Shown in pieces: positions 32,570 through 42,961 of a stretch of 64,000 nt of DNA. The DNA is taken from the NCBI RefSeq assembly GCF_042186555.1, contig NC_133330.1:163500907-163564906 (forward strand). Reading direction: 5' to 3'. Origin of the DNA: Aquarana catesbeiana. Lineage: Eukaryota; Chordata; Amphibia; Anura; Ranidae. Numbering within the stretch: position 1 is the stretch's first letter; each line of letters begins with the position of its first letter. The position numbers were made by a program, and so were the translations under genes. Under the pieces are notes generated by a model that saw nothing but the letters and a program-made list of their open reading frames with translations, did no database searches and had not been told where the DNA came from.

Positions 32570-33808
32570 GGGCGTTCCAGACCTACTCAGATACTACCAG
32601 GCTATAGCCCTCCAGAGGATTCTAAACTGGCGCTTCCATGACCAGTCTAAGCTTTGGGTTTCCATGGAAAAGTGCATGGCAGGGAGGAACTTATCATACA
32701 CCCCACGGCTCATGTGGGAACACAGGGGGCTGTCAGCAGACACGTCCCCTTTGATGAGTGCTATACTCAGAACTTGGGACCGTCTCAATCGAGTACTGGA
32801 CTTGGCCCCCCCGTGTCCCCGCTGGCACCTCTGGGAGGGTTTCTCTAGCTTCCCCCTGGAGAACACGCAGGCTTCTTCAGAGCCTGGGTAGACAACAGGA
32901 ATGCTAGTTGTGGAAAATTGCTGAAGGATGGCAAAATGATTCCTTATGAATCCCTGATGGTCAGACCCGGGAGACTGCAGATGAATTTCTGGAGGTATAG
33001 ACAGTTACACAATTTTTTCGAGATTCACAGCAGTTCCATAAGAGACATCACTCACTCCCTTTGAGGACTTATTTATAGCAGAAGAGCCAATCCCCCGAAT
33101 GGTCTCAGAACTTTACTACTGGGAACCTCTGCCTCGACCTACAAACCCATCTTCATTCGCGCCTGGGAGAGAGAGACCTAGGACAGGCCTTTACCGGGCC
33201 TCAACTGACATATCTATCAGCTCACCCACTCTAGCTCTGCAGATTCTAAAATGCAGGAGGCTAATTATAAATTGCTATCACGCTGGTACAGGGTCCCGGC
33301 CGATTTGGCACAGATGTACCCTACAGGCTCTGAGTTGTGCTGGCAGGGATGTGGAGGCCGAGGAACCCTGTTACACTTGTGGTGGGACTGCTCACTGATT
33401 GCACCTTTCTGGCAGGATGTTAGTAAACAGGTCAAGGAAGTCCTGGGGATAGATATCCCCCTCCCCCTTTCACCGATCCATTTTCTCTTGCATATCCCTC
33501 CCATGCCAATCAGCCGTTACACATAGAACGCACTACCCCACCTGCTAAACGTGGCAAAGCGGCTTCTTCCAATTTATTGGAAGAAGGCACAGGTACCGAG
33601 CAGGGAGGAGTGGATACGCAAGGTAAATGAGATTAGAGAAGCAGAGGAATGGATTGCAACAAAGGCACCAAAAAGACACTCTGCCACATGGTCATTATGG
33701 ACAGATCATTTTTCTGACCACAATCGTGTATCATCAAGCCTAGACGTGTCACTGCTGAAGCTAGCAGACCCAACTTTGGGTCAACGTATTGACCTCGCCA
33801 ATAGCTAA
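32570..33808 (+). pseudogene. L1-like 3 ORF2 C-terminal fragment
   Basis: Frames in succession: MEKCMAGRNLSYTPRLMW, then a decayed linker, then NYKLLSRWYRVPADLAQMYP with CWQGC and LLHLWWDCSLIAPFW. The last is the C-terminal zinc-knuckle region of L1 ORF2 with the final His/Cys in place. Then 33551-33808 (LPIYWKKAQVPSREEWIRKV) gives the protein's end. Several frameshifts. Confidence 0.78.
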
Positions 33809-34591
33809 ACCTAACACCCCCCCTTTTAAACTGGAGCATAGACTGTGAGCATTGCATGTTCACTTATTGCAGAATGAGACATTGACCTGGTGGCAGACAG
33901 CCCGGTGCAGACCACACGAGACCTCTATAAGCTCAGGGTGAGATCCTGACACCCCCCCCCCCCCCCATTTTCCTTCTGCTTTTTATATTCTCTTATCCTC
34001 TACTTTTCCCATAATTGTGCAATGTTAAAGGGTTATCCAGTTAAAAGGCCTGAAAATAAGCACCCTAATCATACTGAGAAAGTTGGGCTTGGCAACAGGA
34101 TTTCGGCCAATACCACAGTCGCCCAAAGGGAAGCGAACGTGACAGTGCCGGGCATCCCAGCTGGGGGCCTGGATGTGGTCAGGGCTCGGGAAGAGCACCA
34201 GAAGAGATTAGTAGAAGGCCCTAGTGAGCCCTCCTCTTTTGGTGTGGAGCCTGGGCCGAGACGCACCGGGGCAGACTGAGGGCTGTGCACCCCCCCCCAG
34301 AGCACCAAACAAGCAGCCGAGGGGGGTTGCACGCCCAGATAGCTGCGGTTCAGCTGACAGCCGAGGTCCTGCACATGCCACAGTTGAAAGATAGGAGCAA
34401 CAGGGCCATGTACCCTGTACAAGAGAATGACCCTCCTAATGGTGTAAATGTCTATTTCTCCATGCTCTCTTTTCTATTGTTCCTAAAGAAATGATAAAAT
34501 GTTGGTCACTGTTACACATGTGTTATACCTAACTGTAAAGCCATGACTAAACTCTATAAACAAAGTTTTTTGGGGTTTTTTTTTAAAAAAG

Positions 34592-35031
34592 GCCTACACC
34601 TACAGCAAGGGCATTATTTAACTTTAGCCAGAGTGCCATGGTTTGTTTTTATCTACAGATGCTCCTTACCTGCAATCGACAGTTTTAGGTAAAGGTGAAC
34701 TAACATTTTGTGAAAAAAAAAAAGCCATTAAAAATGTCACTTTTCAACCTTGCAAGGGAACTATAGGGATTATAGGACTATATTATATATAACTATAGTA
34801 TTTCTTGGCTTAACACAACGTACAAAACAGTATAAGTATAACAATAGTTATATTTGTTATAACATCTGCTAGTTTTTAAAGGGCAAAAGTAGTCTTATGT
34901 GCTTTAGATATTTGTATAAAAAGAAATCTGCCAATATAAACTTTTCCTTCTGGAAGTAACTGTTTTATTTCCCCATAATAGGCAAACGGTTATTTGAAAG
35001 GATAGGAGCACTGGTAGTGCACTTATGTTAT
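34592..35031. other. Intronic stretch, unassigned
   Basis: AT-rich DNA between L1-like 3 and ERV2. It has A-runs and no coding frame. The last five bases (GTTAT) are the ERV2 target duplication. Confidence 0.5.
35027..35031. repeat. ERV2 target-site duplication, left
   Basis: GTTAT, repeated at 42561-42565 right after the 3' LTR. Confidence 0.9.
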
Positions 35032-35890
35032 TGTTATATTCTTAATATCTAAATTTTAATTGGCTTTATTGAAAAGAATATGCATTTTCCATATTTGTGG
35101 GAATGATAGGACTTTGAGCTAGTGATATCCAGATGACCATTCATTGACTGAAAATGCAGGTCAAGACCCTGTCAGAATTTGATGGATTTTGTAAATAATA
35201 TATGTTTTGGTTGGAAATTTTCCTATGTAACCGATACTCTGTTTGATTTATGCGTTTATGTTTTAAGAGGTCTGATGTTTGGTCTGAACGTCTATCTCAC
35301 ATATATCCTGTTTCATGTTTAAAAGGTTTGGTAAAGTGAAACAGATGTTAAAGAGGCTTGTATATCTACTCTAGCCCCCACTCTTGGAAAGGAGGAGAAA
35401 AGGGTAGTGTATGGGAGGGATTTGTGTTTGGGCGCGAATTTGAAAGACTGAGTTCATATAGACACAAGGAATCCAGTCTTGTGTCTCTTTACACACACAT
35501 CCTGCTTCCAAGACACATCTCTGTTACATTTCCTGCCTCCAAGCCACACACAGCTTTCCTATGCACACAGAATTACTTCCAAGACACAAGAGGTTAATCG
35601 GCCATCTTTAAAAACACCAAGACAAAGGAAGCACATGTCTATTGACTCTAAGAACTTTTTCAGATCTTTGAAACAAATGAACTATATTTGAACATTTTTT
35701 GCATATATGAAACAACACTAATTCTGAATATGAATGTACTATTTTTGTAAGTATTTTCCAAGTTTATGTGTGTACAATAAAACACACGGTTTTGATTTAA
35801 GCTGACTCAAGCAGAAATAATTCCAAAATTCATCTCACGAGAATCATCATTATTGAAGGCTTTTTATACAATATTAAGCCATTTATTTCA
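35032..35890 (+). repeat. ERV2 5' LTR
   Basis: 859 bp, TG...CA. The poly(A) signal AATAAA is at 35776-35781. Small frames inside (for example 35358-35597) are repeated in the 3' LTR and are not genes. Confidence 0.95.
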
Positions 35891-35891
35891 T

Positions 35892-35909
35892 TGGCGGACG
35901 CCAGCCAGT
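35892..35909 (+). promoter_or_regulatory. ERV2 candidate primer-binding site
   Basis: TGGCGGACGCCAGCCAGT starts one base after the LTR. It shares the blocks TGGCG and GCCAGCCAG with the ERV1 tRNA-Arg site, but they are separated by GAC instead of A. The priming tRNA is not certain. Confidence 0.55.
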
Positions 35910-36117
35910 TTCAATCGTCAGAAGTTTTTGCCACTTTTCCGTTGTTCAGAGGGGAAAATGAGGAACAGAAAAAACTTTGCAATTATTGAAAGAACCTAGA
36001 ATCGCTACTTTGATTCGTGAAGACCAGAGGATTTTGGAAATTGTGAAGTCTTGACAGACGGTTTAATTAGAGTCCAGCGGAAAACGGAAAAGTTTTATAT
36101 TCGGTGAGTACCAAAAT

Positions 36118-37074
36118 ATGGAATTTATAAATGTTATAGCTGAAGGAAGTAAGTTAGAATTTGAAGGTTTAGCCAGCTATATTTCAGACACTAAGTTATG
36201 GCAATCAATGTATAATCAATGCCTACAGGCAAATAAAGAAATTGAGAAGAATAGATTTTCATTAGCTAAATCTAAGAGAAAATTAAGCAATGTGTTGAAA
36301 TTAGTTACAGTTTTCAATGCAATGGTTTTTGATATGCCAGGAAAACTAAGGCAAAGTGTAACAGAAATTGCACAAACACAGGAGAATTTACATATTGAAA
36401 AATTAATGATTGAAAAAGATGCATTAGAACATAAAATGAATGCATTATTGGAATCAGTTAAAGAAAAAGAAAGTTGTATTGCTTTTTTAACTCAGAAAGA
36501 AATTGAACAAGAGAAGGTTATAAGTTTGCTTAAAACGCAATTATTGCAAGCTCAGTCTTCTGCACATGCTCAGTGTTTAGCTTATGAACACGTGACAAAG
36601 TCAGAGGCGAGGGATAATGATGCTGATTCTGGATTTGACTCAGTGGGGTCATTTGAGGAGGTTAATGTTTCCTCAGACAATGAAAGTGTGAAGTCTGTTG
36701 ATTTGAATATTAGTAATATTCAACAGAAATGTAAATTTTCATCGCCATATACTCAAAGAAAGGTATATGCAAAAAAAACAACTCTTAAATGTTTAGTTTG
36801 CAAAAGAGCGGGTCACATAGCTAGGTTTTGTGTGATGGCTAATAATAATGATATACAAAAGAGGTTGTATTATCCAAAAACGATGCCAAGGCGCTATGAA
36901 GTGTATTCTGCGCGCTGGTGTAGTAATTTGAGGTATAGAGGCCATAATAATCAAACTAATTTCTCTTTTAAGACCCAAATGCATAGATTGCAAACTGCAA
37001 ACAGTCCATTAAGACAGGAAAGGTATCACTATGTATCATATAACACTGTGAAAAACAATGTTAGCAGTCCTTAA
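36118..37074 (+). CDS. ERV2 Gag-like protein, short
   Basis: 318 codons. Residues about 40-170 are Lys/Glu/Leu-rich with coiled-coil character. An acidic Ser-rich stretch follows (DSGFDSVGSFEEVN). One CCHC zinc knuckle begins at residue 225 (CLVCKRAGHIARFC) and is followed by a basic, Asn/Arg/Tyr-rich tail. I see no capsid major homology region, and the protein is shorter than usual retroviral Gag, so the capsid part may be deleted or very diverged. A splice-donor-like TCG|GTGAGT lies at 36103/36104, just before the ATG. Confidence 0.8.
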   Translation: MEFINVIAEGSKLEFEGLASYISDTKLWQSMYNQCLQANKEIEKNRFSLAKSKRKLSNVLKLVTVFNAMVFDMPGKLRQSVTEIAQTQENLHIEKLMIEKDALEHKMNALLESVKEKESCIAFLTQKEIEQEKVISLLKTQLLQAQSSAHAQCLAYEHVTKSEARDNDADSGFDSVGSFEEVNVSSDNESVKSVDLNISNIQQKCKFSSPYTQRKVYAKKTTLKCLVCKRAGHIARFCVMANNNDIQKRLYYPKTMPRRYEVYSARWCSNLRYRGHNNQTNFSFKTQMHRLQTANSPLRQERYHYVSYNTVKNNVSSP

Positions 37075-37555
37075 ATGAACTGCATGGATGGTAAGGATTT
37101 TCTGGTTATTGTTTCTTTGCTATGGATAATGAGGTTATGATTTGAGGTTCAGAGATTTGGTTTTTATTTGATATATTTTTAGTATTTTCAAGGATAATCC
37201 TTTGGATTATTAATTCTTTATTAATTTTTCCCAGTTATGATTATTATGATTTTAATTTTTCATGTTTTGTTCAGATGGAACATTGAGAGGTTTAGTTCAT
37301 CTGATAAGGGGGTAATTGACAGCTTTGTACTCAATTAGCAAAGGATGCAGATTTGTATGGAGAATTAGTGATTTCAACCTGAATATGGTCAAAATTATGT
37401 TGTGGAAAAAAACAAATATAAGATTTTCCTTCGTTTTCAGAGGATTAAAAGGTGGATTAATCTTTTGAGTTCTCATCGGGTGATATTATATCTATATTTT
37501 GTTTATGAAAACTGGATTTAATATCATGACTTAGACGGATTTTCTATATTTTAAT
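37075..37555 (+). other. ERV2 deleted pol region
   Basis: AT-rich; no protease, RT or RNase H motif found. The pol genes up to integrase have been lost here. Confidence 0.6.
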
Positions 37556-38018
37556 GTACCACAACACCTACAGGTGGAATTCACTAAATTTAACTATGAC
37601 AGTTTAGATCACTTTGGTAAGCAAAAATTGCTTGAAATTCTTAAAGAGAAATTCTATTGGGACAAAATGGAAGAGACGGTAGACAGAGTAATTAAATATT
37701 GTCTAATCTGTGTACAAAGATATTTTAATTATTGACAGGATATGGATTAATCAAGTTTTTCTAGTTTGGGGTATACTAGCAAATCTCAGTAGTGGCAGAG
37801 GATTCCATTTTATAGGTAAAATCATGCAGGTAATGTGTAAAATCTTGGGAATAGGACAGAGATGTCATGTATCATATCATTCACAGATTGTAGGTACAGT
37901 TTTTTCATTTACAAAGTATTCTTCATTTGAATTAATGACAGGAAGAATTATTTTGTCACTTGTGTTTCACAATGAACGTTTGGTTGGCAGTAGACAGCAA
38001 GGCATTAGTGTCCCTTAG
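37556..38018 (+). pseudogene. ERV2 integrase remnant
   Basis: The zinc-binding part is clear: HFGKQKLLEILKEKFYW, then VIKYCLICVQR, giving the second His and both Cys. After a stop at about 37733 the frame resumes with RGFHFIGKIMQVMCKILGIG and a His-x-x-Tyr-His block, the second half of the catalytic core. The first core Asp region is missing and the catalytic Asp before RGFHF is not conserved (SSGRG). SSFELMTGR closes the core. It is non-functional. Confidence 0.82.
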
Positions 38019-39076
38019 AAGTGTATTTTACTGCAATGCTTGTGATTTGAGAAGGGATATTAGGATGTTATTTAAAGGTATTGAATGTCATTCAGAAAAT
38101 GATATTTCTTTTTGGTATTTTGTGCTCCTTTTGCATAACAGTGTTTTGGTTATAGATGATACAGGACAATTTGAACAGTATGGTGTTAAATGCAGTTACT
38201 TGTATGAAAAATGGTCCTTCCACACATTTTTAAGTTTGAGTTAAAAGATCATAATTTCTTTACTTTACAATATTCCTTGTTTAGGAGATTATTAAGAGAC
38301 AATTTGTATATATACTGATATGTAGTATTTGTTTTAGAAGTTTAAAGAAACTTGTATTGTACAAGTTAAATGGTTACTCACAGAGCACATAGCCCGACCC
38401 TTAGGAATTTGAGAGTGAAGTGACACCATCCTTTTTGAAAAGGAGGGGGGACTACTCATTGAGAGTCTGCATCTGTGGGACTACAAGACAAAAAAAGAAC
38501 CTTTCTGAATAAGAAAGGAGGGGGTTTATTTTTTTAGGAGTAGAATGCCTGTAACAGAGTTTTTTTGGCAGACATGCACTCCAGTAGATGTTGCAACAGA
38601 CATTCACTCCATTATACACAAGACACATATACAGCATGAGAACTGTTACATACACACACACATATCTGATTCTTGTAACATTTTGTTATTTTATTATTAA
38701 AACCAAAATTATCTTTTATTCAAGATAAACGGTTTATCAAGATTGATGATTAAGAACGGAAAGATTTATTTAAATCAAAAATTAGATGCTGTTAGCATAA
38801 GTTTATACAGAAAGAAAAATGGTGATTAAAGAGTTGCCATGTGTAAGGTCACACCCAGAGATGGTGAGATACACGTCACAGGCGGAACTAAAGGTTCAGG
38901 AGAAGTGGACCATGGCAAAGTAATTGGGAAGGTCCATTTGACATCTTGGATGTTCAAGGGACAATGGTATTAGTTCAAGGATTTCTCAATTTAGTGAAAA
39001 AGCATGTATAAATAAAAATGTGGGTATAACAAATGTAATATTCTAAGATAAATGATGCTGCTTTTATTTTTCCTAG
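38019..39076 (+). other. ERV2 region between pol remnant and env
   Basis: The frame 37960-38244 may hold decayed integrase C-terminus; no domain was recognised. 38350-39060 is non-coding. It ends in a splice-acceptor-like tract (tttatttttcctag, AG at 39075-39076), suited to making a spliced env mRNA with the donor at 36103. Confidence 0.5.
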
Positions 39077-39078
39077 GA

Positions 39079-39640
39079 ATGAATTATAATTCATTAACCT
39101 GGAGGAATCATGGATTCTAAAAAAGAAGAAAGATGTCAGATCAACAAAAGAAAGTGTTAAAGAGAGAAGATTTATCATCATCACAGGATTCATCTTTTCC
39201 CTAGTGACAATTTTATCTGTGGTAAAATATATCACAAACTGTTCCAGCTATGCAGAGGTTAACAGGATTGAAGAATTACACAACAAAGTCATTACATTAT
39301 TCAGAGACAAAAGAGATCTAGACACTGATATCAATATAGATGACAAAAGTGATAAAGACATTGATATTAATATAGATGACAAAAGTGATAAAGACATTGA
39401 TCTTAATACAAATGACAGAATATAATTCTAGATATGTTGATATTAATACAGCTGAAGAATTGTATGGATATGTATTTGTAGGACAGGGATATGATTGCTG
39501 TATGGAATTATATTTAATTCATAGTAATAATGTTGAGGTCAACGTTAAAATAGAATCCAAAACAAATTTTGTTAAAATGCTGGGATCTTATAGGTTAAAC
39601 AACAGAACCCGGAACTTTTGAATGTAATATATTGGGAAGG
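39079..39640 (+). pseudogene. ERV2 env 5' part, frameshifted leader region
   Basis: The ATG at 39079 lies right after the acceptor, but its frame closes within 15 codons. Another frame then carries a basic stretch and a hydrophobic signal-anchor (FIIITGFIFSLVTILSVV) and runs to 39425, ending in an 18-21 bp repeat rich in Asp/Lys (NIDDKSDKDI). A third frame (39376-39621) continues with CCMELYLIHSNNVEVNVK. At least two frame breaks thus separate the start from the main env frame. Confidence 0.65.
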
Positions 39641-39675
39641 AGTTTTTGGTCAGTATTTGTAAAAGGTAACAATCT

Positions 39676-41499
39676 TTGAACATTTTTGAAGATAATGATA
39701 GTTTGCATTTGATATGTAAAACAAAAATATATGTACCTCAAGATTCATTGGTAACTTGGAAAAGGAACGATGAATTTTTGGGAAGTTTTCTTCACAGTTC
39801 TACTATGATAATTCATAAAGGAATTTATGGTAGTGTGAATTGGATCAATAATACATTTGTTTATCAACAAATGAGAGTATCTTTGAATGATACTGGTATA
39901 AATGAATGTTGCATATCAATAGTAAATTATCCAATGAAATGTGCGAAGGCAAGTGTTGTTGTAAGGTCTCCTAGGAAAACTCCATGTGTTGGTAAGAAAA
40001 GTGTCTCAGCAAATCCATTTCAGATTAACCATTTCCAATCCAGAACTCTTTTGAGAGAGGGAAAGTTTGTCATTATATTGTGGAACTTTAATGTTTCAGA
40101 ATGGAAAATTTCTACAAGGTTTCCACAATGTCAAGGACATTTGGTTAATATGGAATTGGGTATTGAAAGATGGTTTGGAATTAATAATAGAAATCATAAC
40201 AGAAATAAGCGTGGTATTGTTGAAGGTATTTTAGGAGGGATTGGCACAATTGGGAGTATTACTAATAGTATGGACATTAATACTTTAAAGTCTGATCTTG
40301 AGACAGCTGGTTTAGTGGGTAGTAACGGGATTAAAATACAGAGAAATTTAAATGAAATTTTAGAAAATATGGTTATTAAAACAGCTAATATAATGGGTCC
40401 ATCTATTTTACATCTTCAAAATATTACTCTTGATTTAATGTTAAGTGAACAACATTTTCATATTGCCAGAGCATGTTTAGAGATCCAGACTGAATATTCC
40501 ACTAATTTTAAAATAATTGCACAAGCATTTCAGAGTGGAATAACCCCTCTTGGCATTTTACAGAATTTACCCAGAGAATATGTATATGCTATAAATCATA
40601 CAGATTTATGGGTAAATAAATGGATAGGATGTAAACAGGATGTTTGTTATAGTTCTTCTATGATTCCAATAGCAGGACAAGAACAAATTTTGGTTCCAAT
40701 CACTGTCTTGGGATTACCCGTCAGCAATACACAATTATTGTATTATAAATTACAGTATACAGATTTTGCATTTAACAGTGAAAATTCTGAATTAGAACAA
40801 TTAGATTTGTCATCATGTTTACAATTTCAGTCTAAAGTTATTTGTTTACCTAATCAAGATAAAAGTATTTTTCATTCTTGTTATCATAATCATACATTGT
40901 GTTCAGCAAGAATAGAAAAAGTTGAAACAATTTCTGAATTAATTACTCGTGTAGATAAAAAGAAGGTTTGTTTCCGGATCATGTCAGATACAGAAAGGGT
41001 TAAAACTTTTTTCTCTTCTTGTACAGATACAGAAAACCTAAATCAAGGCTTGTATTGTACAGAAGGAGACATTGTAGCAATAAGTATTAATGGGTTTAGA
41101 ACAAATTCAACAAACATGCTTATGAAAACTATAAGTGCTCTTCCCACACAATATAATATATCTCAGATAGATGAATTTCCTTGGGAAGAATGGGCAAATG
41201 TAATTCATAAGGATAAAGGTTTATTGATAGCTTTGGCTAAGGAACTTCAGAATGCAGAAATATTATTTAAACATGAACAAGGTAATTTGCAAGAGATATC
41301 TCATCAATGGTCAGAATTTTCAGGAAGTAATTGGTGGAAAAAATTCAGTAATAGTGTATCAATTTGGGGAAAAACTTCAATAACCTCAGCAGCAGGAAAT
41401 ATTTTATCACATCCTATAGTTATTCTTTTTATTATTATTATGTTATTCATTATATTCCAGTTATGTTTGATGTTTAGAATGAAAAAATTATATTATTGA
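39676..41499 (+). CDS. ERV2 envelope glycoprotein, long open frame
   Basis: 607 codons with no internal stop. A furin-type site RNKR ends at residue 179 and is followed by a Gly/Ile-rich fusion-peptide-like segment (GIVEGILGGIGTIGS). Amphipathic helical heptads follow (about 200-290). A Cys-rich middle and a membrane span (about 578-600) with a short tail complete it. Several N-x-S/T glycosylation sites are present. The part after the cleavage site is about 428 residues, much longer than the usual gamma/epsilon-retroviral TM and closer to the size of spumavirus TM. No CX6CC motif was seen. The surface subunit lacks its true N-terminus in this frame (see the pieces upstream). The open state fits recent insertion. 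Confidence 0.85.
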   Translation: MNIFEDNDSLHLICKTKIYVPQDSLVTWKRNDEFLGSFLHSSTMIIHKGIYGSVNWINNTFVYQQMRVSLNDTGINECCISIVNYPMKCAKASVVVRSPRKTPCVGKKSVSANPFQINHFQSRTLLREGKFVIILWNFNVSEWKISTRFPQCQGHLVNMELGIERWFGINNRNHNRNKRGIVEGILGGIGTIGSITNSMDINTLKSDLETAGLVGSNGIKIQRNLNEILENMVIKTANIMGPSILHLQNITLDLMLSEQHFHIARACLEIQTEYSTNFKIIAQAFQSGITPLGILQNLPREYVYAINHTDLWVNKWIGCKQDVCYSSSMIPIAGQEQILVPITVLGLPVSNTQLLYYKLQYTDFAFNSENSELEQLDLSSCLQFQSKVICLPNQDKSIFHSCYHNHTLCSARIEKVETISELITRVDKKKVCFRIMSDTERVKTFFSSCTDTENLNQGLYCTEGDIVAISINGFRTNSTNMLMKTISALPTQYNISQIDEFPWEEWANVIHKDKGLLIALAKELQNAEILFKHEQGNLQEISHQWSEFSGSNWWKKFSNSVSIWGKTSITSAAGNILSHPIVILFIIIMLFIIFQLCLMFRMKKLYY

Positions 41500-41691
41500 A
41501 TTAGAAATGAAATCAAGAAAGGAGATGATTTATTGCAAAATAAGCTTAAGAGAAAGATGGGTTTTGGTATTGCAAACTCGGTTGGTGATGGAAATACATT
41601 TGGAGTTATTGGATCAAAGTCTGAATGAATGGGACATGGATGCTATGAATGAATTTTAAAACCTTGAAAATATGATTGTTATTCATATTTC

Positions 41692-41700
41692 AGAGGGGAA
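41692..41700 (+). promoter_or_regulatory. ERV2 polypurine tract
   Basis: AGAGGGGAA directly before the 3' LTR; the plus-strand primer for reverse transcription. Confidence 0.9.
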
Positions 41701-42560
41701 TGTTATATTCTTAATATCTAAATTTTAATTGGCTTTATTGAAAAGAATATGCATTTTCCATATTTGTGGGAATGATAGGACTTTGAACTAGTGATATCCA
41801 GATGACCATTCATTGACTGAAAATGCAGGTCAAGACCCTGTCAGAATTTGATGGATTTTGTAAATAATATATGTTTTGGTTGGAAATTTTCCTATGTAAC
41901 CGATACTCTGTTTGATTTATGCGTTTATGTTTTAAGAGGTCTGATGTTTGGTCTGAACGTCTATCTCACATATATCCTGTTTCATGTTTAAAAGGTTTGG
42001 TAAAGTGAAACAGATGTTAAAGAGGCTTGTGTATCTACTCTAGCCCCCACTCTTGGAAAGGAGGAGAAAAGGGTAGTGTATGGGGAGGGATTTGTGTTTG
42101 GGCGCGAATTTGAAAGACTGAGTTCATATAGACACAAGGAATCCAGTCTTGTGTCTCTTTACACACACATCCTGCTTCCAAGACACATCTCTGTTACATT
42201 TCCTGCCTCCAAGCCACACACAGCTTTCCTATGCACACAGAATTACTTCCAAGACACAAGAGGTTAATCGGCCATCTTTAAAAACACCAAGACAAAGGAA
42301 GCACATGTCTATTGACTCTAAGAACTTTTTCAGATCTTTGAAACAAATGAACTATATTTGAACATTTTTTGCATATATGAAACAACACTAATTCTGAATA
42401 TGAATGTACTATTTTTGTAAGTATTTTCCAAGTTTATGTGTGTACAATAAAACACACGGTTTTGATTTAAGCTGACTCAAGCAGAAATAATTCCAAAATT
42501 CGTCTCACGAGAATCATCATTATTGAAGGCTTTTTATACAATATTAAGCCATTTATTTCA
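41701..42560 (+). repeat. ERV2 3' LTR
   Basis: 860 bp, nearly identical to the 5' LTR. The AATAAA signal is at 42446-42451. Target duplication GTTAT follows at 42561-42565. Confidence 0.95.
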
Positions 42561-42565
42561 GTTAT

Positions 42566-42856
42566 AGATCTACTTCTCTAGCATATATTTACAAACATAC
42601 AACAGTGCTGTCTGCAGATTTTCACTGTGCTGCCTTGCCATCACCATGCAGCCTCTGGCTGAAATATTAAAAATCATCTGGTGCTGTTTTGCTGCAAAAG
42701 TCTAAAGGTCTCCCTCCATTCATTCATTTTGTATCACAAGTGCAATTACAGTTTAATTTCAGTAATGTGGTACTGTTAACATGAGCTTGCTCAGTTTATT
42801 TACGAGGAGACATTTGAACTGCAGACCTTTGAAATAATATGAATGATAAAAAATAC
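42566..42856. other. Intronic DNA next to exon A
   Basis: Unique-looking intron sequence between ERV2 and the FIRRM exon A donor. No other feature seen. Confidence 0.6.
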
Positions 42857-42961
42857 CTGCAAAATATTCCTTAATGAAATTTTTAGTTCTGTATTCTGGC
42901 TTGAGAATTCTGAAGATAGTCTTGAGATTTCAACTGTTATATTGTGAAATTCTTTCACAGC
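42857..42961 (-). CDS. FIRRM: FIRRM (C1orf112) internal exon A
   Basis: A 105-nt exon (35 codons, phase 0 at both ends) on minus. The acceptor is a long pyrimidine tract ending tctctttag before 42961; the donor is GTATTT from 42856. It encodes AVKEFHNITVEISRLSSEFS and ends LRNILQ. Human C1orf112, as I recall it, has LRNILQ directly followed by the residues matching exon B, so no exon is missing between A and B. The acceptor tract is squeezed between the exon and DIRS D, whose end is only about 27 bp away. No upstream exon was recognised between 42962 and 64000. Confidence 0.88.

Larger units (their letters stand above)
31775..34591 (+). mobile_element. L1-like retrotransposon 3, internally deleted, plus strand
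   Basis: The 5' end resembles that of L1-like 2 (gggggcgtgtcctggacatg). The ORF1 N-terminus is at about 32265-32470; then a jump to the end of ORF2 (about 32570-33808); then a 3' UTR ending in a T/A tail near 34591, like L1-like 1. ORF1's coiled coil and RRM, the endonuclease and nearly all of RT are deleted. Confidence 0.75.
35032..42560 (+). mobile_element. Endogenous retrovirus 2 (ERV2), young, pol-deleted
   Basis: A 7.5-kb provirus with both LTRs, a 5-bp target duplication, a primer-site region, a short gag frame, a stump of pol (integrase pieces only) and a long env frame. The two LTRs differ by about four bases in 860, so insertion is recent on an evolutionary scale. Lacking protease and RT, it must have been copied by enzymes from a related complete virus, or lost pol after insertion. 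Confidence 0.93.
3726..42856 (-). other. FIRRM: 39.1-kb FIRRM intron packed with transposons
   Basis: The span between exon A's donor and exon B's acceptor. Both exons end in phase 0 and their products are adjacent in the human protein as I remember it. The intron holds at least two L1-like elements on plus and one on minus, two retroviruses, a piggyBac, two DIRS copies, a Ty3/gypsy LTR and several MITEs. Little of it is unassigned DNA. Confidence 0.85.

Noticed and set aside
35358..35691. Small gene duplicated at 42076-42361
   Set aside because: Both copies lie at the same place in the two ERV2 LTRs.
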